Assembly (NCBI GenBank): GCA_003538615.1
Contig: DPRT01000183.1
Span: forward strand, 331 to 5,515
Length of the DNA stretch: 5,185 nucleotides
Direction of reading: 5' to 3'
Source: Holophagaceae bacterium
GTDB taxonomy: Bacteria; Acidobacteriota; Holophagae; Holophagales; Holophagaceae
How positions within the stretch are numbered: position 1 is the stretch's first letter; each line of letters starts with the position of its first letter. A program made the position numbers and the translations under genes. The notes under the pieces are model-generated. The model did no database searches. It worked only from the letters and a program-made list of their open reading frames with translations, and was not told the DNA's origin. Shown piece by piece: positions 1 to 5,185 of this stretch.

Positions 1-1328
1 CCGATGATGCGCAGCTGCTCGAGGTACTGGCCGATGATGAGGATGTTGTCGGTGGGATGGCCCGCCAGCAGCTCATCCATCACCGCCATCTTGAGGCTGT
101 TCTCGGAGGCGATGCGGAAGCGCTGGCGCTGGTCGGCCACGGCGTATTCCATGCGCTCGTCCGTGGGCAGGGGGACGCGGATCTCCAGGCAATGGGCCGT
201 GGCGATGAAGCCGTCCTTCTCCAGCATCTTCCAGGGCACGTCCACGCGCTTGGGACCGATGAGGCTGAAGACATCCTCCTCCTTGCCGTCCTCCCGCACC
301 AGCGTGGCCGTGAGGCCCAGGCGGCGCTTGGCCTGCAGCTCCGCCACCGCCCGGAAGATGGGCGCGGGCAGCATGTGCACCTCGTCGTAGATCACCAGAC
401 CCCAGTTGGCGGCCTCGAAGAGCTTGAAGTGCTCGAAGGGGCCGGTCTTGGTCTTGCGGTAGGTGAGGATCTGGTAGGTGGCGATGGTGACGGGCTTGAT
501 CTCCTTGGTGTCGCCCGTGTAGAGGCCCACCTGGTCTTCCGTGAGCGTCGTCTTGTCGAGCAGCTCCTGCTTCCACTGCTTCACGGCCGTGCCGTTGGTG
601 GTCAGCACCAGCGTGTGGGTCTGGAGGCTGCCCATGCAGCCGATGCCGATGACGGTCTTGCCCGCCCCGCAGGGCAGGACCAGCACCCCGGCGCCGCCGT
701 CCGGGCCGCCCCCCGCGTGGAACACATCCACCGCGGCCTGCTGGTAATGGCGCAATCCGAAGGGCTTGCCGTTCTGCTTGGTGGTGGGCGACAGCTCGAA
801 GGGCAGCGGATCACCGGGCTTGTAGCCGGCCATGTCCTGGACGGGATGGCCCAGGCGGATGAGCTGCAGCTTCACCTCGCCGCGCATGCCCGTGTTCAGG
901 TAGATGCCCTTCTCGTCCGGGTAGGGTTCCGCCAGCAGGCCCTGGAGGGACTTCTGGTTCTCCAGCTCCCAGAAGAGGCCCCGGTCGTCCATCTCCAGGG
1001 CCAGGCGATCGCCCTTGGCCACCAGGCGAAGCTTGCCGTAGCGGGTGCCGTGATCCTCGATCTCCTGCAGCAGGTTCTGCGGCACGGGGTACTTGGACCA
1101 GGTGTTCAGGGTCCCGATCATGTCGGCGCAGGCCACGCCCGAGGCCGAGGCATTCCACAGGCTGAGGGGCGTGATGCGGTAGGTGTGGATGTGCTCGGGG
1201 CTCTTCACCAGCTCCGCGAAGCGGGCCAACTCGTCCCGCACCTGTTCGAACGCCGGATTCGCCACCTCGAGCAGCAGCGTGCGGTCGCTCTGGACGATCA
1301 GAGGATTATCGGGACGGAGGGCGATCAC
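1..1328 (-). CDS. Bacterial XPB-family DEAD/DEAH-type DNA helicase, 3' end outside window
   Basis: This is an ATP-dependent superfamily 2 helicase of the XPB/ERCC3 type; archaeal and bacterial members are 3'-5' DNA helicases linked to repair. The 442 visible codons read without a stop. An N-terminal domain (about residues 9-180, with PLIVQSD near 9-15 and HTYRITPLSLWNA at 48-60) closely resembles, from memory, the mycobacterial XPB N-terminus. Then come Walker A LPCGAGKT (218-225), motif Ia around TLVLTTNGTAVKQW (239-252), the DEVH box (315-318), motif III GLTATL (338-343) and the XPB-specific RED motif (345-347), followed by FSLIGPKR. Domain 2 begins at about NILIIGQYLEQL, and motifs V-VI lie beyond the edge. 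The start is GTG at 1328-1326, the only start codon between the in-frame stop at 1352-1350 and the conserved N-terminus; no good Shine-Dalgarno precedes it. The family is certain; the physiological role is inferred. Confidence 0.95.
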   Translation of the reverse strand, partial: MIALRPDNPLIVQSDRTLLLEVANPAFEQVRDELARFAELVKSPEHIHTYRITPLSLWNASASGVACADMIGTLNTWSKYPVPQNLLQEIEDHGTRYGKLRLVAKGDRLALEMDDRGLFWELENQKSLQGLLAEPYPDEKGIYLNTGMRGEVKLQLIRLGHPVQDMAGYKPGDPLPFELSPTTKQNGKPFGLRHYQQAAVDVFHAGGGPDGGAGVLVLPCGAGKTVIGIGCMGSLQTHTLVLTTNGTAVKQWKQELLDKTTLTEDQVGLYTGDTKEIKPVTIATYQILTYRKTKTGPFEHFKLFEAANWGLVIYDEVHMLPAPIFRAVAELQAKRRLGLTATLVREDGKEEDVFSLIGPKRVDVPWKMLEKDGFIATAHCLEIRVPLPTDERMEYAVADQRQRFRIASENSLKMAVMDELLAGHPTDNILIIGQYLEQLRII

Positions 1329-1351
1329 GGCAGTGGCAAACCCAAACCTTC

Positions 1352-1380
1352 AGCCTAGGGGCGCCCGGCGGCAGGGTCAA
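1352..1380 (-). promoter_or_regulatory. Candidate sigma70-type promoter for the helicase gene
   Basis: On the minus strand a TTGACC hexamer (1380-1375, five of six matches to TTGACA) lies 17 bases from TAGGCT (1357-1352), which keeps the important T, A and final T of TATAAT. Transcription would begin near 1345, giving a very short leader of under 20 bases before the GTG start. That fits the absence of a clear Shine-Dalgarno. The -10 is weak, so this is only a candidate. Confidence 0.4.
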
Positions 1381-1445
1381 TGCGAGGCTTTGGCCAGGCG
1401 CCCGTGGTCCCAGGAAAACAGAACGCCGCAGGCCCCGGGCTGGCG

Positions 1446-1451
1446 TATAGT
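1446..1451 (+). promoter_or_regulatory. Possible -10 element for the propeller/lipoprotein operon
   Basis: TATAGT matches TATAAT at five of six positions and is the only AT-rich hexamer of this kind upstream of the rightward genes. No good -35 lies 16-18 bases upstream (the sequence there is close to ACGCCG), and there is no TGn extension. The promoter may be weak, activator-dependent or read by another sigma factor. The implied leader is about 55-60 bases. Confidence 0.35.
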
Positions 1452-1462
1452 TTTGGGATTCC

Positions 1463-1494
1463 CCGGCCACATCCTCAGAGTTTCCCACGGCCGG
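1463..1494. repeat. Short inverted repeat in the predicted leader of the propeller gene
   Basis: CCGGCC (1463-1468) is complementary to GGCCGG (1489-1494), with a 20-base loop between. It lies downstream of the TATAGT element and ends about 11 bases before the ribosome binding site. It could be a weak leader stem or an operator, but a six-base GC stem is easily found by chance in DNA this GC-rich. Confidence 0.2.
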
Positions 1495-1505
1495 AGCCTT
1501 CTTCT

Positions 1506-1509
1506 GGAG
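1506..1509 (+). promoter_or_regulatory. Ribosome binding site that fixes the propeller gene start
   Basis: GGAG sits five bases before the ATG at 1515. It supports this start over the upstream in-frame ATG at 1380, which has no comparable site and no signal peptide after it. Confidence 0.8.
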
Positions 1510-1514
1510 ACGCC

Positions 1515-1583
1515 ATGAACGGCTGGGCGACCCGATCCATCTCGATGCTCACCCTGTTCGCGGCCATGTCTGGCCTCGCCGCC
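1515..1583 (+). other. Sec signal peptide of the propeller protein
   Basis: Residues 1-23 have a short polar start with one arginine (R7), a hydrophobic core through MLTLFAAM and a small-residue end SGLAA before QEG. The pattern fits signal peptidase I cleavage after A23. No lipobox cysteine is present, so the protein is expected to be released unless another module holds it. Confidence 0.8.
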
Positions 1584-4500
1584 CAGGAGGGGAGCCCCGG
1601 CGAGCGGCGCCGGGACCTGCCTGCCAGGAAGGGGCCCCGCGCCCTCAGCGGCCAGGACCGGCCGGACCTCCGCCGGGACTGGAACCTCTTCTGGTTCGGC
1701 GGCCTGGCCAGTCCCGGCTACCTGGATTTCAAGAATCAGCGGGCCGCGGAAGAGGTGCGGCGATGGAGCCATCTCCTGCCCAAGGGCCCCGCTGCGAAGC
1801 TCCTTGCCTCCGCGGGGCCCTCCCCCTCCGGCGCCCAGCCCGCGGTTTCGGGATCTGGATCGCCCTGGGTGAACCTCGGGCCCACGGCCAACCTCACCAG
1901 CGCCTCCTTCCCCGATATCGACAGCGGCCGGCCCGTGGCCATCGTGCCCCACCCCACCACCAACACCCTCTACCTGGCCACCAGCGGCGGCGGCGTCTTC
2001 CGCTGCGACAACGCGGACCCGGCCGGCACCGCTGACTGGATCTGGACCCCCATCACCGACAACCTTCCCTCCAGCGGCTCCAGCGGCAACGTGTCCATCG
2101 GGGGCCTGGCCATGAGCCCGGCGAACGCCAGCGTGCTCTACCTTGGCGCGGGCGACATGCAGGACGCGACGGGACGCGGTTTCTACAAGTCCACCGACGG
2201 GGGTTCCACCTGGACCGCCGCCACGGGGCTCGGGAACGCCACGCGCACCTACGCCATCCTCCCCGCGGACGCCAACCTGGTGCTGTGGGGCACCAATGAT
2301 GGCCTGAAGATCTCCACCAACGGGGGATCCTCGTTCACCGCGGCCTCCGGAGGCCCGTCCACAGGCTCGGCCCGGTCCATCCAGAAGTTCAGCGCCATGG
2401 ACTTCATCTGTGCCATGCAGGATTCGAATGGCGCGGGCTCCCTCCACTACACCGCCTCCGGCGGGACCACCTGGGCCGCGGCCACCATCACCGGTCTCGG
2501 CTTCACGGCTGAGAACACCGGCCGCATCACCGTCTCCGCCGCCGGGGACGGCACCACCGCCTACGCCATCGTCGAAAACACCACCTCCGATCCCAGCGTG
2601 GTGGCCCCCGGCGTCCTCAAGACCACGGACAAGGGCCATACCTGGGCCTGGATCACCCCCACCACCGCCCCCTTCACCACCTACCAAAAGAACCCCTCCA
2701 GCACCACCGACGGCGGCGACGGCAAGCAGGCCTGGTACAACCAGATGATCACCGTGGACCCCTCCGACCCGCAGCGCGTCTTCATCGGGTCCAACCTGGC
2801 CGCGTGGCGGACCACCGATGGAGGCGTCACCTGGACCCAGCTCACCCACTGGTACGGCTACGGCCACGTCTACACCCACGCGGATTTCCATGCCGCGGCC
2901 TGGTCGGCCAACGGCTCCACGCTGTACCTGGCCAATGACGGCGGCATCAGCGTGGTGCGGGCCCCCTTCCGCTCCCCGGTGCCTTCGGGGACGGGGATTC
3001 TGTCCTCGGACACCACCTTCATCGACAACCGCCGCAACAAGGGCCTGGTGTCGCACCTGGTCTACAACGTGGGATCCACCACCGCAGCCTCGCCTGCCGA
3101 TTCGAAGTGGCGGGTGACCCTCGGCATGCAGGACAACGGCACCCGCGTCCGGCAGCCGAACACCCCCGGCGCCGCCCTCACGGGCACCGAAGGCGTGTTC
3201 GAGGACCGCATCGGCGGAGACGGATTCGGCACCCTCATCCATCCCACCAACGGCAACCTGATGCTCGGCAGCGTGTACTACACGGACATCTACAGGAGTG
3301 TCGACGGCGGCGGAAGCTCCTTCTCCGAAGCCTCGACCGGCATCACGGAATCGGGGGATGAGAACCTCGCGCCCTTCGCCCCCAAGCTGGTCCCCGGCGA
3401 CACCGCCCACCCGGATACGGTGTACACCTCCACCAACGGCAAGATCTACAAGAGCGCGAACTTCGGGGTCTCCTGGACGGCCATGGGCACCACCGGGCTC
3501 CCCGCCCCGCTCGACTTCTCCACCAATGTCCCCGACAACCTCTTCATCCGGAATTTCGCCGCGGCGGCCGGAGATGTGAACGCCCTGGGTATCGCCGGCA
3601 ACTCGTCACGGGTCTACCTCACCTATACGGCCGGTGCCTCCTGGAACCAGTCGGGAGCCCTCCCCGGCAGCAGCTCCTACCTGAGCTGCATCGAATTCGA
3701 CCGCTCCAATTCCGCGACGGTGTACGTGGGATCTGTGGCCCCCGTCGCCACAGCCAACCACCTGTGGAAGAGCACCAACAGCGGAGCCACCTGGACCGCC
3801 ATCGACGTGGCCAACGGCTTCCCCTTCGGCATCCCCGTCCACGTGGTGAAGGTCGATCCCACGAATGCCCAGAAAGTCTACGCGGGCACGGATTTCGGCG
3901 TCTACGCCACCGGCGACGGCGGCACCACCTGGAGCCGCTTCGGCAGCAACCTGCCCATGGTGGCCATCCGCGACCTCTACGTCGCTCCGGACGGCAGCTT
4001 CCTCCGTGCCGCCTCCTTCGGCCGCGGGGTGTGGGAGTTGCAGACCTCCGCCCCCTCGAACCAGGTCAGCGTGTCGCTGGACAAGCTCACGGCCAGCGTG
4101 AGTCCTTCGGCCACCACCACCTTCACGGCCACCGTGGCGAATTTCGCCACGGACAACAAGGTGAATTGGACGGTCTCCGCCGGAGGTGGAACCGTGAGCC
4201 CCGCGCAGACCGCCAGCGGAGCCGCCGCCACCTACACGGCTCCCGCCACGGTGGGCATCTACACGCTCACGGCGGCGAGCAATGAATCGTCCACCGCCAC
4301 CGCTGCCGCCACCGTGAGTGTCTATGCGCCCGGCTCCGTGGTGGTTGCCGTCACGCCCTCCACCAAGACCCTCCTGGCGGGGGACGCCTTCACCTTCGCC
4401 GCCACGGTGACCAATGCCCCCAGCCAGGCCGTCACCTGGTCCGCCAGCGGCGGCACCATCAATTCGGCGGGCGTCTACACGGCCTCCGCCACCCCGGGGA

Positions 4501-4712
4501 CCTACACGGTCACGGCCACCAGCACCTGGCCCGGCACCGCCCCGGGCACGGTGACCGTGAAGAGCGTCGATCTGAACGGGGATAGCGTGGTGGACCTCCG
4601 GGACCTCCTCTTCTTCGCGAAGCACTACGGAAGCGCCAACGCCACCTGCGACCTCGACGGTAGCGGAATGGTGGATGACGGCGACCTCGCCCTCCTCCTC
4701 CCCAAGCTGTGA
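1515..4712 (+). CDS. Secreted Asp-box (BNR/VPS10-like) beta-propeller protein with Ig-like and dockerin-like C-terminus
   Basis: A 1065-residue exported protein. Residues 1-23 form a signal peptide (R7, hydrophobic 9-23, likely cleavage after LAA23). A charged segment (24-115) contains RRDW and PGYLDF. The propeller (about 118-845) opens with WVNLGPTANL and has Asp-box-like motifs near 226, 267, 313, 370, 433, 595, 647, 703, 753 and 799, for example STDGGSTW and TTDGGVTW. Between the fifth and sixth boxes lie THADFHAAAW (454-463), NDGGISV (474-480) and LGMQDNG (536-542), landmarks of large bacterial BNR-repeat secreted proteins. Two Ig-like domains follow (about 851-937 and 942-1016), then a dockerin-like module (1019-1060). 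The fold resembles VPS10, sialidase-like and GH74 propellers, but I see no secure catalytic set, so binding and enzymatic roles both stay open. It is probably co-transcribed with the lipoprotein gene 11 bases downstream. Confidence 0.9.
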   Translation: MNGWATRSISMLTLFAAMSGLAAQEGSPGERRRDLPARKGPRALSGQDRPDLRRDWNLFWFGGLASPGYLDFKNQRAAEEVRRWSHLLPKGPAAKLLASAGPSPSGAQPAVSGSGSPWVNLGPTANLTSASFPDIDSGRPVAIVPHPTTNTLYLATSGGGVFRCDNADPAGTADWIWTPITDNLPSSGSSGNVSIGGLAMSPANASVLYLGAGDMQDATGRGFYKSTDGGSTWTAATGLGNATRTYAILPADANLVLWGTNDGLKISTNGGSSFTAASGGPSTGSARSIQKFSAMDFICAMQDSNGAGSLHYTASGGTTWAAATITGLGFTAENTGRITVSAAGDGTTAYAIVENTTSDPSVVAPGVLKTTDKGHTWAWITPTTAPFTTYQKNPSSTTDGGDGKQAWYNQMITVDPSDPQRVFIGSNLAAWRTTDGGVTWTQLTHWYGYGHVYTHADFHAAAWSANGSTLYLANDGGISVVRAPFRSPVPSGTGILSSDTTFIDNRRNKGLVSHLVYNVGSTTAASPADSKWRVTLGMQDNGTRVRQPNTPGAALTGTEGVFEDRIGGDGFGTLIHPTNGNLMLGSVYYTDIYRSVDGGGSSFSEASTGITESGDENLAPFAPKLVPGDTAHPDTVYTSTNGKIYKSANFGVSWTAMGTTGLPAPLDFSTNVPDNLFIRNFAAAAGDVNALGIAGNSSRVYLTYTAGASWNQSGALPGSSSYLSCIEFDRSNSATVYVGSVAPVATANHLWKSTNSGATWTAIDVANGFPFGIPVHVVKVDPTNAQKVYAGTDFGVYATGDGGTTWSRFGSNLPMVAIRDLYVAPDGSFLRAASFGRGVWELQTSAPSNQVSVSLDKLTASVSPSATTTFTATVANFATDNKVNWTVSAGGGTVSPAQTASGAAATYTAPATVGIYTLTAASNESSTATAAATVSVYAPGSVVVAVTPSTKTLLAGDAFTFAATVTNAPSQAVTWSASGGTINSAGVYTASATPGTYTVTATSTWPGTAPGTVTVKSVDLNGDSVVDLRDLLFFAKHYGSANATCDLDGSGMVDDGDLALLLPKL
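4065..4562 (+). repeat. Two tandem Ig-like (Big-type) domains
   Basis: Residues about 851-937 and 942-1016 are diverged copies of one beta-sandwich unit. Both share an opening V-x-V/L-(x)n-SPS/TPS pattern, a central VNWTVSAGGGTV or VTWSASGGTI strand, and a closing AATYTAP/GIYTLTA or GVYTA/GTYTVTA pair. Such domains usually act as spacers that hold a C-terminal module away from the main domain. The similarity is at protein level; the DNA is not an exact repeat. Confidence 0.75.
4566..4709 (+). other. Dockerin type I-like module at the C-terminus
   Basis: Two EF-hand-like calcium loops close the protein. Loop 1 is DLNGDSVVDLRD with ligand positions D1019, N1021, D1023, D1027 and D1030. Loop 2 is DLDGSGMVDDGD with D1046, D1048, S1050, D1054 and D1057. 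Each is followed by a hydrophobic helix start (LLFFAKHYG; LALLLPKL), and the loops start 27 residues apart. In known systems dockerins bind cohesin domains in a calcium-dependent way. The second helix is short because the protein ends eight residues after D1057. Confidence 0.8.
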
Positions 4713-4713
4713 C

Positions 4714-4717
4714 GGAG
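4714..4717 (+). promoter_or_regulatory. Ribosome binding site that fixes the lipoprotein start
   Basis: GGAG lies directly after the upstream stop codon (4710-4712). Three in-frame ATGs follow at 4718, 4724 and 4733. The site abuts the first (spacing 0), is six bases from the second and fifteen from the third, so 4724 is the best start. Confidence 0.75.
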
Positions 4718-4723
4718 ATGACC

Positions 4724-5185
4724 ATGCCTCTCATGAACAAGTGCCTCTCCGGTTCCGCCCTGCTGCTGCTGGCTGGCCTCCTGGCCTGCGGCGGCGGAGG
4801 CGGCGGCTCCTCGCCTCAGCCGCCCCCGCCCGCCCCTACCGCCACGGGCCTCGCCTATACCGATCCCGCCTCCGGCACCTACCGGCTGATGAAGAACGCC
4901 TCCAGCTCCGGCTCCCACCTGGTCCTGGACCTCGTGGGCCCCAGCACCGGCACGGCCATGGGGATTGCCATCACCCTCAATGCCGATTCGGCCAAGGTGG
5001 CCTGGGTGGATGTGCCGCCTGGCGGCACCACTGCTGTGCTCATGCAGAACGGCACCCAGTTCACCCTGGGATCGGGCACTCCCATCCAGAAGGCCAAGGT
5101 CGCGGGCGGCGTTCTGCAGGCCACCCTGGCCCAGAAGGCCCCCACCGCTCCGGCCTCGCTCAACGGCACCCTGCTCCGGGTCGCC
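4724..5185 (+). CDS. Lipoprotein with Gly/Pro tether and beta-rich, possibly cohesin-like domain, 3' end outside window
   Basis: The 154 visible codons start MPLMNKCLSG, run through a hydrophobic stretch (11-21) and reach the lipobox LLAC, with C22 as the predicted lipidated cysteine. A flexible tether follows: six glycines, two serines, then PQPPPPAP (to about residue 38). The domain begins near TGLAYTDP (41-48). Strand-like segments include HLVLDLVGP (65-73), MGIAITLNADSAKVAWVDV (79-97), QFTLGSG (112-118) and GGVLQATLAQK (128-138), ending near GTLLRVA. The order of a hydrophobic strand, a 'GIAxTLxxDxAKV' strand and a late 'GxLxxxxxQK...GTLLRV' strand recalls cohesin domains, but this is judged by eye on a truncated protein. 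The gene follows the dockerin-bearing gene by 11 bases with no terminator between, so the two are probably co-transcribed. Lipoprotein status is well supported; function is inferred. Confidence 0.88.
   Translation, partial: MPLMNKCLSGSALLLLAGLLACGGGGGGSSPQPPPPAPTATGLAYTDPASGTYRLMKNASSSGSHLVLDLVGPSTGTAMGIAITLNADSAKVAWVDVPPGGTTAVLMQNGTQFTLGSGTPIQKAKVAGGVLQATLAQKAPTAPASLNGTLLRVA
4790..4824 (+). repeat. Imperfect inverted repeat inside the lipoprotein tether codons
   Basis: GGCGGC (4790-4795) can pair with GCCGCC (4819-4824), and AGGC (4798-4801) with GCCT (4813-4816), across a small internal loop and an 11-base apical loop. It arises because the glycine codons (GGC) and proline/alanine codons (CCG, GCC) of the tether are complementary. 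It could form a stable mRNA hairpin about 65 bases after the start codon; function is not shown. Confidence 0.35.

Larger units (their letters stand above)
1329..1514. other. Divergent intergenic region between helicase and propeller genes
   Basis: These 186 bases separate the two divergent genes. They hold the candidate helicase promoter, a TATAGT element facing right, a GGGCGCCC palindrome at 1359-1366, a CCTAGG palindrome at 1354-1359, and an inverted repeat at 1463-1494. The plus-strand frame of the propeller gene is open back to 1380, but the peptide it would add has no signal-peptide character and is best read as untranslated. I see no terminator, tRNA or recognisable riboswitch. Confidence 0.6.

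Noticed and set aside
57..1358. A 433-codon open frame on the plus strand
   Set aside because: It is antisense to the helicase, whose minus-strand frame carries all the expected motifs. The plus-strand product is a His/Gly/Leu-rich sequence with no recognisable domain, as expected of a shadow frame in GC-rich DNA.
1351..1380. GC-rich palindromes (CCTAGG, GGGCGCCC) as a terminator
   Set aside because: They lie between two divergent 5' ends, have no following T-run, and the stems are too short.
1380..1514. Upstream in-frame ATG at 1380 as the start of the propeller gene
   Set aside because: It has no Shine-Dalgarno, would bury the signal peptide behind 45 Pro/Gly-rich residues, and would place the candidate promoter inside the coding sequence. 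The ATG at 1515 has GGAG five bases upstream.
1377..3410. A 677-codon open frame on the minus strand
   Set aside because: It is antisense to the propeller gene and rich in Gly, Val and His with no domain or membrane pattern. The plus-strand frame has a signal peptide, Asp-boxes and a ribosome binding site.
3606..4625. A 339-codon open frame on the minus strand
   Set aside because: It is Gly/Arg/His-rich with no domain, opposite the propeller, Ig-like and dockerin-like coding region; a codon-bias shadow.
1515..4712. Calling the propeller protein a sialidase or xyloglucanase
   Set aside because: Asp-boxes alone do not show enzymatic activity. I see no arginine triad with a Tyr/Glu pair of sialidases that I could place, and a GH74 catalytic position appears to be Ser.
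4718..4723. ATG at 4718 as the lipoprotein start
   Set aside because: GGAG directly abuts this ATG, leaving no spacing. The in-frame ATG at 4724 has a six-base spacing. Only two residues differ.

Overview
The window is GC-rich bacterial DNA with three protein genes and no RNA gene, mobile element or CRISPR array that I can see. The gene set suggests a GC-rich Gram-negative-type bacterium. One gene is a bacterial XPB-family helicase, a family known from Actinobacteria, Acidobacteria, Myxococcota and spirochaetes. Another is a large Sec-secreted Asp-box beta-propeller protein ending in a dockerin-like module, and the third is a lipoprotein with a classic lipobox. The mix resembles Acidobacteria (Holophagae-like) or a myxobacterial-type genome, but this is inference; no taxonomic marker is present.

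Layout: bases 1-1328 (minus strand) hold the N-terminal 442 codons of the helicase, cut by the window edge within the second RecA-like domain. Bases 1329-1514 are a divergent intergenic region with a plausible promoter for the helicase and a weaker one for the rightward genes. Bases 1515-4712 (plus) encode a 1065-residue secreted protein: signal peptide, charged N-terminal segment, a beta-propeller region with about ten Asp-box (BNR) motifs, two tandem Ig-like domains, and a C-terminal dockerin-like pair of calcium-binding loops. Eleven bases later a lipoprotein gene starts (4724 to the window end, partial), with its ribosome binding site inside the short gap.

The helicase is an intracellular DNA-repair or nucleic-acid motor with no evident link to its divergent neighbours. 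The two rightward genes look like an operon for the cell envelope. The first product carries a dockerin-like module. The second is a lipid-anchored protein with a Gly/Pro tether followed by a beta-rich domain whose visible half resembles a cohesin fold. If that holds, the pair would be a minimal two-gene dock-and-anchor system displaying a propeller protein on the cell surface. This is the most interesting hypothesis in the window and remains unproven, because the lipoprotein is truncated and its cohesin likeness is judged by eye.
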